Shown here: in pieces, positions 53,860-62,762 of the stretch
Layout: each line of letters begins with the position of its first letter
Position numbering within the stretch: position 1 is the stretch's first letter
Assembly (NCBI RefSeq): GCF_004803915.1
Contig: NZ_CP039396.1
Span: 2,170,001 to 2,234,000, forward strand
From: Duncaniella dubosii
Lineage (GTDB): Bacteria > Bacteroidota > Bacteroidia > Bacteroidales > Muribaculaceae
DNA: 64,000 bases
Direction of reading: 5' to 3'
The notes under the pieces: model-generated
What the model saw: the letters and a program-made list of their open reading frames with translations, nothing else
What the model was told of the DNA's origin: nothing
The model's database searches: none
Translations under genes and position numbers: made by a program

Positions 53860-56800
53860 TTAGAAGTTGAAGTTGAGTCCGAAAATATAGGTCGGAGTCT
53901 GAGCGTCGGTCCTGAGTCCTGAATTGGCATTGAAAGCTTCAGGGTCGATGTCGTGTTTGTTGGCTGCCCAATGGCATAGATTGTCTATCTGGAATCGAAG
54001 CTGTGCGCCTTTGAAAGCATGGGTCTTTTTAAGCAGTCGTGCGGGGAAGGTGTAGGCCACGCCGATGTTGCGCAGTTTGATGAAAGATGCGCTGGCGGTG
54101 TTGACATTTGCGTAGCGCCAGTGTTCGTTGCGCTCGCCGCTGTCGCCGTGGATACCCATGACAGGAATGCTTGTGTTTGTATTTTCAGCAGTCCAGCGGT
54201 CAACGATGTCCTCGCTGACAGCGCCGTCGAGCAGCTTGTGGTTAGAGTCATAGAGAGTCGGGACATCGACGCGCAGGGAGTGTCCGGCATAGTAGACCAC
54301 CTTGGCGAATGCCGACAGGTCGCGCCAGCGGAAATCAAGATTGAGCGCTCCGTTCCATTTCGGTGTCAGCTGTCCGACGCATACCACAGCATCTATGTTG
54401 CGCACAGGATTGATTGAAACGGCTTCGCCGTTCTCATTGTAGACCGAAGGATTGCCGTCGGCTGTCAGACCTGCATACTTATATGCGTAAAGCGAATTGT
54501 AGGTATCGCCTTTCAGATAGTTGGAGGTCGGATAGCGCATCATGTCGAGCGCGTCAGTGGGTTTGTAGTCCACTTTGTCGATGGTGTTCTTGTTGTAGGC
54601 GGCCGAGAATGATGTGGTGAACGAGAAATCACGGTTTCTAATCCAGTCATAGCTGAGGTTGATTTCCACACCGGTGTTTTTCATTGCACCGTTGTTTGCA
54701 CGCGCCATGCCGTCGAAGCCGAGCGACGGGTCTATGCTCTTGTTGACAAGGAGGTCGGAGCTGTATTTGCTATAGAAATCAAGGCTGCCCGACAGGCGGT
54801 TGATGAGCATGAAGTCAATACCTGCATTGAAAGTCGAGGTCTTTTCCCAGCGCAGAGAGCTGTTTGGAGGGGTGAGAATTATCGTGATCGGGCTGTTGGT
54901 ATAGGGAGATGTGGCGAACGATGCGAGAAGATAGGGCGACGATGTCTGGTCGACCATACCCGTGATACCGTAAGTGGCACGAATTTTAAGCATGTTGAGC
55001 CATGTTATGTCGCGCATGAACTGCTCTTTGTCGACATTCCAGCTGCCACCTACCGACCACAGCGGTCGGTAACGGTATTTCGGATCGCTTCCGAAGAGGT
55101 CAGCCTGCTCGACACGCACACTCGCGTTGAGCGAATAGCGCGAGTCATACACATAACCGGCGTTGAAGTAAGCTGACACATAGCGGTGTTTCACGTCTGC
55201 GATGTAGAGATTCTCGGCTTTGGTGCGCGAGGCAGCGTAGAGCTGGCCGATAACGCCTGTCTTCGAAAGAGTCATCCAGTCGACCTGTCCGTAGGTGAGA
55301 CGCTGGGCATCGAAGCCATAGCGCTCGCTTATGTGCACGTCGTTTTTGTCCTCGCGTGCCTCAGCTCCGAGAAGAGCCGTCACGTCGTGCTTGTCGCCGA
55401 AAGTGTTGCGGTAGTTGAACTGACCGCGCACATTGTAATTGTCATAGTTGGTGTCGCGGTAGAGCATGTGGCCGCCCTGAGGAATGTTGTAGTCAAATCC
55501 TCCGCGACTGTTGGTCGATGCGAATTCATTTATCATCGAGCGCATCATGTATGAATCGGCCTCGTCGTATTCCGACGCATTTATCTTGCGTTTTTCATAT
55601 TGGGCCTTAAGTTCGAAGTCAAGACCGCGGATGATATTGAAGTTTGCCTGAAGGAAATACTTCATATAGAGGTCGTCGGACTTATATTTGTTATAGCCTG
55701 ATTCCTCGATTGCATTGTAGCCCATGAAGTTGAGACCATCTGTCGAGTTTATATCCTCTGCGAGTACCTGATTGTAGAGATAGCGGTATGATAGGTTGCC
55801 ATCGTTGTCATAGAGTGTATCGTAGGGCATTGCCGCCGTCGCTTCGAGTCCTGAAGCCTGTGTGTAGGAGGTTTTCTTAAGCATCACGTTAGCTCCGAGG
55901 GTCAGTTTCATCCACGGAGCGACCTTGAGGTCGTTGCGGGTGTAGAACGACAGGCGGTCGTCACTGTCATACTTCGTGTAAAGTCCCATCTTCTGGTAGC
56001 GGACGGCTGCATAGAAGTCATATTTTTCGCTTCCTGCGTTGAGTGTCACGTTGTAGTCTTGTGTCAGGCTGTTTTTCTGAAGATGTTTGCGATACTCCTC
56101 TCGGTAGTCGTTTTTACGCAGTGCATCAAGTGAGGCGTTAAGCTCTGTTTCGCTGATTTCGTTGCGCGACAGACGGTAATAGAGCATGTCGATCTGCGAC
56201 ATATATGCCGCGTTGGTCTTGCTCGTCTTTGTGGAGAAGTAGCCTGTCGGATTATTGATGTAATCGGGGTCGGTAATGAGCATTTCGCGTTCGAGATCGA
56301 TTATCGATGATGTCGAAGCATAGTGCTGATAGTCGAGCGAGGGGAGCGGATTCAGGTAATAGCCGAGCGAGAAATTGGCTTCGAGCTTGCGGTCAGCTCC
56401 GCGCTTAGTCGTGATGACAATGACACCGTTAGAGGCATATACACCGTAGAGCGATGTGGCAGCCGCGTCTTTCAGCACCGTTACACTTTCAATAGTGTTG
56501 GGATTGATGTCGTCGATGGTCATGCCGGTTGCAGGCTGTCCGTCGACAACAAGAAGCGGGGTGCTTGAAATTGAAAATGACGAGTTGCCTCGGATGCTCA
56601 TCTGGTTGTTGTAGATGGTCAGACCGGGTGTGACACCTTCGAGTTTCGAACTGAGGTCGGGAGCTTGGATTTTGCCGAGTTTCTCGGCGCCGACAACTAC
56701 GGCCGAGCCTGTGTTGCGTTCGCGAGAGATTGTCTGGAATCCAGATACGATTACTTCATCAAGCATGTCGGCATTGGTCTCAAGTACGATGTCGAGCTTT

Positions 56801-57129
56801 GCGCCTGATGTGGCCTGCACTTCTTTGGTTTTCATGCCTACATAGCTCACCACGAGTGTCACTTTTCCCTGACGGTGGACATTGATTTCAAAATTGCCGT
56901 CAATGTCGGTGCTTGTGCCGTTCTGAGTTCCCTTTACGACGATTGTTGCGCCCGGGAGCGGTTCGTTTGTGTCGTCGGTCACTGTTCCACGTATCGTCGT
57001 GGCGTTGGACTGTGGCGCTGTGATGCCGGCTGGAATTTCGATGGCGAGTGCCGAGGTTGTCGGGAATATGAAAAGCCCGAAAGAGGCGATCACCAGCGAT
57101 TTGCAGATAATGTTGGTATGACTATACAT
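53860..57129 (-). CDS. SusC/RagA-family TonB-dependent transporter
   Basis: A 1089-residue outer-membrane transporter: signal peptide, carboxypeptidase-regulatory-like domain (about 45-125, IRGTVTDDTNEPLPGATIVVKG), plug with DEVIVSGFQTISRERNTGS and ESVTVLKDAAATSLYGVYASNG, and a barrel ending GLNFNF. It lies 34 nt after the C10 protease gene and 33 nt before susD. With them it forms a protease-importer unit; import of peptides, as shown for RagAB, is the favoured role but is inferred. Confidence 0.95.
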   Translation of the reverse strand: MYSHTNIICKSLVIASFGLFIFPTTSALAIEIPAGITAPQSNATTIRGTVTDDTNEPLPGATIVVKGTQNGTSTDIDGNFEINVHRQGKVTLVVSYVGMKTKEVQATSGAKLDIVLETNADMLDEVIVSGFQTISRERNTGSAVVVGAEKLGKIQAPDLSSKLEGVTPGLTIYNNQMSIRGNSSFSISSTPLLVVDGQPATGMTIDDINPNTIESVTVLKDAAATSLYGVYASNGVIVITTKRGADRKLEANFSLGYYLNPLPSLDYQHYASTSSIIDLEREMLITDPDYINNPTGYFSTKTSKTNAAYMSQIDMLYYRLSRNEISETELNASLDALRKNDYREEYRKHLQKNSLTQDYNVTLNAGSEKYDFYAAVRYQKMGLYTKYDSDDRLSFYTRNDLKVAPWMKLTLGANVMLKKTSYTQASGLEATAAMPYDTLYDNDGNLSYRYLYNQVLAEDINSTDGLNFMGYNAIEESGYNKYKSDDLYMKYFLQANFNIIRGLDFELKAQYEKRKINASEYDEADSYMMRSMINEFASTNSRGGFDYNIPQGGHMLYRDTNYDNYNVRGQFNYRNTFGDKHDVTALLGAEAREDKNDVHISERYGFDAQRLTYGQVDWMTLSKTGVIGQLYAASRTKAENLYIADVKHRYVSAYFNAGYVYDSRYSLNASVRVEQADLFGSDPKYRYRPLWSVGGSWNVDKEQFMRDITWLNMLKIRATYGITGMVDQTSSPYLLASFATSPYTNSPITIILTPPNSSLRWEKTSTFNAGIDFMLINRLSGSLDFYSKYSSDLLVNKSIDPSLGFDGMARANNGAMKNTGVEINLSYDWIRNRDFSFTTSFSAAYNKNTIDKVDYKPTDALDMMRYPTSNYLKGDTYNSLYAYKYAGLTADGNPSVYNENGEAVSINPVRNIDAVVCVGQLTPKWNGALNLDFRWRDLSAFAKVVYYAGHSLRVDVPTLYDSNHKLLDGAVSEDIVDRWTAENTNTSIPVMGIHGDSGERNEHWRYANVNTASASFIKLRNIGVAYTFPARLLKKTHAFKGAQLRFQIDNLCHWAANKHDIDPEAFNANSGLRTDAQTPTYIFGLNFNF

Positions 57130-57163
57130 TTATTATGAATAAGTTACTTGGCGTGTGAATTAT

Positions 57164-59641
57164 TTATGAATTGCGGATGTTTATCTTTCTTACATCGCGG
57201 TTTCCGTCGGTTCGGACTATTGTCAGTATGTAGACTCCTCCTTGCAGCCCGGAGATATCGATTGCAGTCTCATTGCCGTTGGCGTTCTGTCTGACGAGCT
57301 GATGTCCGGCGATGTCATGGAGCGTTACGGACGAAAGCTGAGAGGGAGATGCTATGTAGAGATGGCCGTCAGCCACTTTAACATCCATTGAATCTGTCAC
57401 GATTTCATCGAGGCCGGAAACATGGCTTGTCACCAGAAGGGATATTGAGGTGAGGAGCAGGTCGCGGCCCGGCGACATATAGAGGTTCAGGATATAGTTT
57501 CCTCTTTCGAGATTGAGATTGTCGCCTGTGAGCATCGCTGTAGCAGTGGACTTGGGGGCAACTGCCACATCTGCGCTGAAAGTTCCCTGACGGAGAGAAC
57601 CGTCGGGGGCAATTATGTCTGCTTCAAGTTTTCCTTCCCATGAGTCGGGACTGAGATTCGTGACCGACAGTCTCAACGGGGTGTCGGCATTGTCTGTCAT
57701 GAGATAGCTGCCGTTTTCAGGTAATATGCTGAGATGTGCGATTTTGACCTCGACCGATTGCGACAACAGAGTGATGTCGGCCACAGTCGGCTGACTGTTG
57801 TAGCTATAGAACGGTATGGCCTGATACGTGCCTCCGGCGATTCCTTTCAGCGTAGAGTTGATTTTAGCTGTAACAGTCTCGTTGGCCGGACAGAGTATGG
57901 GGCTTACATATATTCCTTTGTAGTCGCCTGAAGCGTCGGCCAGCGCTATGCCTGCATATCCTTCCAGACGTATGTCGCCTGTATTGGCGATATCGAATGT
58001 CCATGTTGCGGGAGCGTCGGCATGAAGATGGTTCCAGCTCAGTTCTGAAGCGAGGTTCACGGATATGGTTGGCATGACAGGACTTAGTGTCAGGTTTCTG
58101 CCACTGACTGTGGCATAACATTCGGAGGGGCCGTTGGCTGTCGAGCATTTTACGACATGCCAGCCGTCCTGTTCGCCACAACGGTAGTAGAAGCCTATTC
58201 GGTATGTTCCGTCAGCGAGTGATACGTCTGCAAGCTGGAAGCGGACAGCTGTGTAATTGTTGTTTTCGAGTCCGCTGACGGTTGTTGTGGAAATCGGAGT
58301 AATGCCGCTATCGGTAATCACTGCCGCACAGACCTCGCCGGTGAAGTCGTTGAGACCTTTGTTGAAAGAGTAGAAAAACAGTTGTGAATCGTCGAGTGTT
58401 GTGTGCAGTTCCGGGGTCTCGCTTGCGATATGAAACGAAGTCGCGTCGCGGAAATAGAGTTTTTCAATATTAAGCAGACGTTCGGTCTGTGCGACAGAAC
58501 CGGGAGTGCCTTGCGGAGCTATGTGGCACAAAACAGCTTGTTTTAACGTATAACCTCCGGTGGAGCCTCCTGTCGATTGTTCGGACGGGTTAAGGGCCGA
58601 AAGAGAATAATATCCATCGCTCATTCCGCTCCATCCCCAGTTGAAATGGAAATAACCGTTTCCGTCGTATCCGTCACAGACGAAAGTGTGGCCCATCGAG
58701 GGATTGCGACCGTCGTAAAGCACGGGACGGCCAGCCTCAAGCTCGGATATTATAAGGTCGGTCCATTCACTGTCGCTCATTGAGCCACGCTCGTAGAAAT
58801 GTATATTTCTGTCATATCCGAAATAATCGATAAGAGCTTTTCCGGCATCCTGGTGGTAGGCTATGCTTGTTTCGGAGCTATATTGCATTTTTGTTCCATA
58901 ACCGACGGCTTTCATGAGCGAGGCGACTGCCTGGGAGCTTTCGTCATCCGCGCTGTCGTCGTATGTATCGGTCATGTGATTCCAGTCAAAGGGTGCGATT
59001 GCCGAGAAATCGAGTTCACGGACAATCTTTTCATTCCTGTCTTCGTAGCTGACAGTGCCGGTGGCTTGCAATGGATGGCGGTGATAGTACATAATTTGAG
59101 CCGTTGCCGTTGCCACGCATCCTGTGACTGACTGTCGGCCTGTAGTTATGTCTACGGGACATTGCAGATTGTAGGGGGATTTCTGATTCCAACGACTTTT
59201 TAGCAGGGGCGCTACGGCATTGGCCCGTTTGTTCTCGTATGTCTGTCCGGCAGTGTCCGCAGCATGACTGTCGGCAGGGAGTGAGGATATTTCCTCGGCA
59301 TACTGTTCTATCCATGTCCTGCATGCCTCAGGCATAGTTGCCATATCGATATTACCTGTGTCGCTGTAGGCAAGGATTTTCTTTGCACGGTCGTCACCGG
59401 CTATGATTACATAGCCCTCGTTTTCACCGATATTGAAGATATGAACGGCCTCGGATTGCGGGAGGGACACGCTGCGGCTTATCGCTGAAAGACTGACCGG
59501 CCGGAGTGTGGACGACAAGCCGCGTTCTGACAGGAATTCGGTGGCGTAGTGGAGTGCTGCATCATGATTTACTGTGGCTGCGGTCATACTGGTGCCTGTT
59601 AACCACGAAATAAAAGCAGCGGTCAGTATCTGTCGTTTCAT
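57164..59641 (-). CDS. C10 (streptopain-like) cysteine protease with T9SS sorting domain
   Basis: An 825-residue secreted protein. Signal peptide, a Spi_C10-type propeptide (about 25-140; EAVHIFNIGENEGYVIIAGDDRAKKILAYSDTG), then the peptidase. The catalytic cysteine is C175 (SVTGCVATATAQIMYYHR) and the histidine is H318 (PSMGHTFVCDGYDGNGYFHFNWGWSG). A long beta-rich region follows (about 380-745), and the last about 80 residues form a sorting domain beginning SGLDEI. Streptococcal SpeB and interpain/periodontain of oral Bacteroidetes belong here. First gene of the SusCD operon; it would supply peptides to the importer. Confidence 0.92.
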   Translation of the reverse strand: MKRQILTAAFISWLTGTSMTAATVNHDAALHYATEFLSERGLSSTLRPVSLSAISRSVSLPQSEAVHIFNIGENEGYVIIAGDDRAKKILAYSDTGNIDMATMPEACRTWIEQYAEEISSLPADSHAADTAGQTYENKRANAVAPLLKSRWNQKSPYNLQCPVDITTGRQSVTGCVATATAQIMYYHRHPLQATGTVSYEDRNEKIVRELDFSAIAPFDWNHMTDTYDDSADDESSQAVASLMKAVGYGTKMQYSSETSIAYHQDAGKALIDYFGYDRNIHFYERGSMSDSEWTDLIISELEAGRPVLYDGRNPSMGHTFVCDGYDGNGYFHFNWGWSGMSDGYYSLSALNPSEQSTGGSTGGYTLKQAVLCHIAPQGTPGSVAQTERLLNIEKLYFRDATSFHIASETPELHTTLDDSQLFFYSFNKGLNDFTGEVCAAVITDSGITPISTTTVSGLENNNYTAVRFQLADVSLADGTYRIGFYYRCGEQDGWHVVKCSTANGPSECYATVSGRNLTLSPVMPTISVNLASELSWNHLHADAPATWTFDIANTGDIRLEGYAGIALADASGDYKGIYVSPILCPANETVTAKINSTLKGIAGGTYQAIPFYSYNSQPTVADITLLSQSVEVKIAHLSILPENGSYLMTDNADTPLRLSVTNLSPDSWEGKLEADIIAPDGSLRQGTFSADVAVAPKSTATAMLTGDNLNLERGNYILNLYMSPGRDLLLTSISLLVTSHVSGLDEIVTDSMDVKVADGHLYIASPSQLSSVTLHDIAGHQLVRQNANGNETAIDISGLQGGVYILTIVRTDGNRDVRKINIRNS

Positions 59642-59718
59642 GGAGTCTAACTGAAAAATTACAATGCTTTGATAACTTGTGTGTGATTGCAGAAATGCGT
59701 TTAAGATAGAAGGATTGT

Positions 59719-59734
59719 ATTGACGGAGGTCAAT
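59719..59734. promoter_or_regulatory. 16-bp perfect palindrome, possible operator
   Basis: ATTGAC-GGAG-GTCAAT, about 78 nt upstream of the C10 protease start, in a 178-bp spacer that otherwise has a hairpin (59751-59782). No consensus -7 box was found near it. Confidence 0.35.
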
Positions 59735-59750
59735 TTGCGATTTTTTGATA

Positions 59751-59782
59751 GACAGGGGGACATCGAGATAATGCCCCCTGTC
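59751..59782 (-). terminator. Hairpin, probable terminator of the cargo gene
   Basis: GACAGGGGG (59751-59759) pairs with CCCCCTGTC (59774-59782), 37 nt after the stop of the 59820 gene. No good T-run follows on the minus strand, so termination strength is uncertain. Confidence 0.5.
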
Positions 59783-59819
59783 AGATAGGTTTATAAGTTT
59801 GTCGGTGAATCAGGGATGC

Positions 59820-61178
59820 TTACTTTACGGTAATCTTGGCTGATTCTGAGCTGCCTTTACCATAGACAACCACGACATATACGCCTGATGTCACATCAAG
59901 GCTCATTTCAAGGCTTTCAGCACCTTCGGCTGCAACTGCCGAAGCCACCTTGCGGGCCATGATATCGTAGACGGCAACTTCAGCGCCTGATGCGAGAAGT
60001 ACGCTCTCTACGTTGAGACGGCCGTTGGCTGCGTTGACCTTGAGAGTGCTGTTGTCGGCCTTAATGTCGCTGATGCCTGTCGAACCGCCTTTGACAACCA
60101 TGAGATAGGGCAGGTTGTCAGAACCTTCACCGATTACACCGAATGCGTCGGACTGTACGAGCACTTTTTCACCGGCTGTGAGTCCGCTCACAACGATTGT
60201 AGCGTCATCATTGCCTACAGTGGCGCTCTGGATGTCGCTCCAGTCACATTCATAGGCATACTGGTTGTCGGGATCGGTCATCTTGACCTTGCCGATGTTG
60301 AGGATTGTACCCTTTGCTCCGTGGTTGATGAAGGTATAAGTCCCGTCTTCAGGCACTGTGAAGTAGCGGTCAACCGTGTAATATGCGTCGGGGTAAGTGG
60401 TTTTGGCATCGAGGGTCAGGCTCTGTCCTCTGAGGAGGTTGTTTCCGCAGTTGAGAGTGAGCATTGCGTTATATCCGATCTGGAATGCTGCAGAAGCGTC
60501 GGCTGAAGCTGTGAATCCGATCACATTCTTTCCGGCTTTTACATACGGTCCCATCAGTCCGCTGCCGAGATTTGTGCCACCGGGACATTCGAGATGGATT
60601 GCTTCGATTTTTTCAACTGCCAGAACAGGAGACATCATGTAGTTTGTGGTTATCTGTGTGGCATAGGGGACAGTAAGCTCAAACCACTTTGTCTCGCCGG
60701 CTTCGAGTGTTCTTGTCTGACCGAATTCCTCGGATGAAACGGCTATGGGATAATATTTCTCTTTGCCTTCGAATCTTGCGGCAGGCAGAGGATTGGCAGG
60801 GTTCATTCCAAAAAATCCTGCGACTTTGGGTGTGATTTTTACGAGATACTCCTGACCGGGCATGAGGACGTAGGCATCAGTTCCTTCTGCCATCTGGAAT
60901 GCCTGTTGGCCACCGTCGCAGAGATAGACGAATATCTGCTGGCCGGCCGGTTCAGGATTGGTATAGTCCGAAGGTGCGTCGCCCCAGAGAGCCGGAGTTG
61001 CCTGAGGGCTAGTGATTGTGAACCATGCTTCGGCAGGTGCGTCTTCAAGTGTCGGAACAAACCAACCTCCCGCAGCGGGGAAAGGCTTTGCCGTTTCAGG
61101 CGTAGTGCCATAGACCTGTCCGAAGGCAGGTGCTACGCATACGCATGCGGCGATAGCGGGGAGTAAAAATTTTTTCAT
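59820..61178 (-). CDS. Secreted protein of unknown function with T9SS sorting domain
   Basis: A 452-residue protein with a signal peptide (LLPAIAACVCVAPAFGQ). The body contains repeated beta-sandwich-like parts (for example AEAWFTITSP and KWFELTVPYATQI; VYLCDGG and RYFTVPEDGTYTFIN), possibly related carbohydrate- or protein-binding folds, but I cannot name the family. The C-terminal 80 residues are a sorting domain beginning TGISDIKAD and ending SAKITVK, with VAVYDIMARKV in the middle. It has its own consensus promoter (61228-61258) and stands alone between two operons. Confidence 0.72.
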   Translation of the reverse strand: MKKFLLPAIAACVCVAPAFGQVYGTTPETAKPFPAAGGWFVPTLEDAPAEAWFTITSPQATPALWGDAPSDYTNPEPAGQQIFVYLCDGGQQAFQMAEGTDAYVLMPGQEYLVKITPKVAGFFGMNPANPLPAARFEGKEKYYPIAVSSEEFGQTRTLEAGETKWFELTVPYATQITTNYMMSPVLAVEKIEAIHLECPGGTNLGSGLMGPYVKAGKNVIGFTASADASAAFQIGYNAMLTLNCGNNLLRGQSLTLDAKTTYPDAYYTVDRYFTVPEDGTYTFINHGAKGTILNIGKVKMTDPDNQYAYECDWSDIQSATVGNDDATIVVSGLTAGEKVLVQSDAFGVIGEGSDNLPYLMVVKGGSTGISDIKADNSTLKVNAANGRLNVESVLLASGAEVAVYDIMARKVASAVAAEGAESLEMSLDVTSGVYVVVVYGKGSSESAKITVK

Positions 61179-61227
61179 GTGATGAATGTTGATGTGAATG
61201 ATTGGAAATTTGTTTGAAAAATTGTTG

Positions 61228-61258
61228 CAAATATATTGATTATATGCCTAATATACAA
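61228..61258 (-). promoter_or_regulatory. Promoter of the 59820-61178 gene
   Basis: Minus strand: TTG (61256-61258), exactly 20 bp, then TATATTTG (61228-61235), an exact -7 box. Predicted start near 61221, giving a leader of about 43 nt. Confidence 0.65.
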
Positions 61259-61331
61259 TAATGCCAAACAAAATTTGCCGAAATTATAGCAATTTGCTTA
61301 TTATTTAAGTGAATTTAATTAAAAATAGAAG

Positions 61332-61757
61332 TCACTTCGTTTTTTCACTTTCAACGCTCTTTATTTTGCCGGTTATGAACAGGCGGGTCTGTGGAGGGTT
61401 TGCATTGGTGCGCACGAGAATGCTGCGTTTGAAATCGGTCTCGTGGATGGTTGCCGGATTAAGTCTACCGGCTATGAATGAGCTGTCTCCGGGTGCGATG
61501 GGCTGACGCGGGTATTCGAGTCTGACACAACTGCATGAGGCGTGGACATAGGTCAATACGAGTGGCGCATTGCCTGAGTTGACAAAACGGAACTCGAATC
61601 TTTTTTCTCCTTCGGCTTTGTCGACAAGGCCGAAATTTATATTGTTTTTTTCAAATGAGATAGCAGGAATGAAGTCGTCGGCACTTTGCGGATTGTCAGC
61701 ATGCAAAGATACAATAAGACTCAGTAAAAATGTAAGTATCGCTATGACTCTTTTCAT
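61332..61757 (-). CDS. DUF1573 domain protein, secreted
   Basis: From ATG 61757, a 141-residue protein with a signal peptide (VIAILTFLLSLIVSLHA) and a DUF1573 domain: ISFEKNNINFGLVDKAEGEKRFEFRFVNSGNAPLVLTYVHASCSCVRLEYPRQPIAPG. That is an Ig-like fold often found in envelope proteins of Bacteroidetes. An ATG at 61793 is also in frame and overlaps the upstream stop by four bases; it would put MRITDPANRSSD before the signal peptide, which is less natural, but coupling makes it possible. Last gene of the topA-rluA-like unit. Confidence 0.82.
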   Translation of the reverse strand: MKRVIAILTFLLSLIVSLHADNPQSADDFIPAISFEKNNINFGLVDKAEGEKRFEFRFVNSGNAPLVLTYVHASCSCVRLEYPRQPIAPGDSSFIAGRLNPATIHETDFKRSILVRTNANPPQTRLFITGKIKSVESEKTK

Positions 61758-61789
61758 GTCGCTGCTTCGGTTGGCCGGATCTGTGATTC

Positions 61790-62722
61790 TCATCCCATAG
61801 CCACCATTTTGGCAAACGAGGCGGGAATGGAGGTTGTGAAGTTCATGTCCTTTCGGGTGATGGGATGGACAAAGCGGAGGGTCTGGGCATGGAGTGCCAT
61901 GCGGTGGATAGGGGAGCTTTTCGCTCCGTAGCGGCGGTCGCCGGCAATCGGATGGCCGAGATCCTTCATGTGGACGCGAATCTGGTTTTTGCGTCCTGTG
62001 TCAAGCGACACCTCCATCAGTGAGTAGCCGTTGCGGCTTTTCAGAGTGGTGTAGCGTGTGATGGCGAGCTGTCCTTCCTCGGGATTTTTGGTGGAATAGA
62101 CTTCATAGCGCGAGTTTTCGGCGAGATAGCTTTTGACCGTCCCTTCGGCCGGATCGGGAGTGCCTTCGACTACTGCGAGATATTTGCGCGAAAGCACCAT
62201 GTTGTTCCAGTTGTGTTGCAGACGTTTTTTGGCTTCCTCACTTTTGGCGAAAACCATGAGCCCGGACGTGTCGCGGTCAAGGCGGTGGACGATGAAGAGC
62301 TTGTTGCGCGGGTCTTTCCATTTCAGATAGTCGCGCAGGATGCTGTAGGCAGTGCCGTCCTTGATTTTATCCGTACCCATCGAGAGAAGCCCGTAGCCCT
62401 TGTTGACGACGATGATGTCATCGTCTTCATAGACGAGTTTCAGGCGACGGTTGTAGAACATGCGGAACTCGCGTGTCAGGTTGGCCTTTACCTCATCGCC
62501 CTGTTTAAGCTCGGTGTCAAACTGTGTCACCGGAATTCCGTTGACTGCAATCTGATTGTGGCTCAGAAGGTTCTTGATTGCGGTGCGTTTTCGTTCGGGC
62601 ATTGCCTGTATGAGAAATTCGAGCAGGCGTGACTCTTGCCCGACGTTATAGCTTTCGATCACATCGGGTTTGAATGAATTGCGCTCTGCGCCCGGTTTTG
62701 TCGAGAACGGTTTCTTTGCCAT
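61790..62722 (-). CDS. RluA-family pseudouridine synthase
   Basis: A 310-residue enzyme with an S4-like RNA-binding start (about 30-100; LLEFLIQAMPERKRTAIKNLLSHNQIAVNG) and the catalytic motif HRLDRDTSGLMVFAKS. The nucleophile is D149. Other family signs are VEGTPDPAEGTVKSYL and TGRKNQIRVHMKDLGHPIAGDRRYG. It converts uridine to pseudouridine in rRNA or tRNA; the exact site is not known. It starts 40 nt after topA and overlaps the possible first ATG of the DUF1573 gene. Confidence 0.93.
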   Translation of the reverse strand: MAKKPFSTKPGAERNSFKPDVIESYNVGQESRLLEFLIQAMPERKRTAIKNLLSHNQIAVNGIPVTQFDTELKQGDEVKANLTREFRMFYNRRLKLVYEDDDIIVVNKGYGLLSMGTDKIKDGTAYSILRDYLKWKDPRNKLFIVHRLDRDTSGLMVFAKSEEAKKRLQHNWNNMVLSRKYLAVVEGTPDPAEGTVKSYLAENSRYEVYSTKNPEEGQLAITRYTTLKSRNGYSLMEVSLDTGRKNQIRVHMKDLGHPIAGDRRYGAKSSPIHRMALHAQTLRFVHPITRKDMNFTTSIPASFAKMVAMG

Positions 62723-62762
62723 ATTGTATTGTCAGTGTTTACAGATTGAGTGGGGTAGTGGA

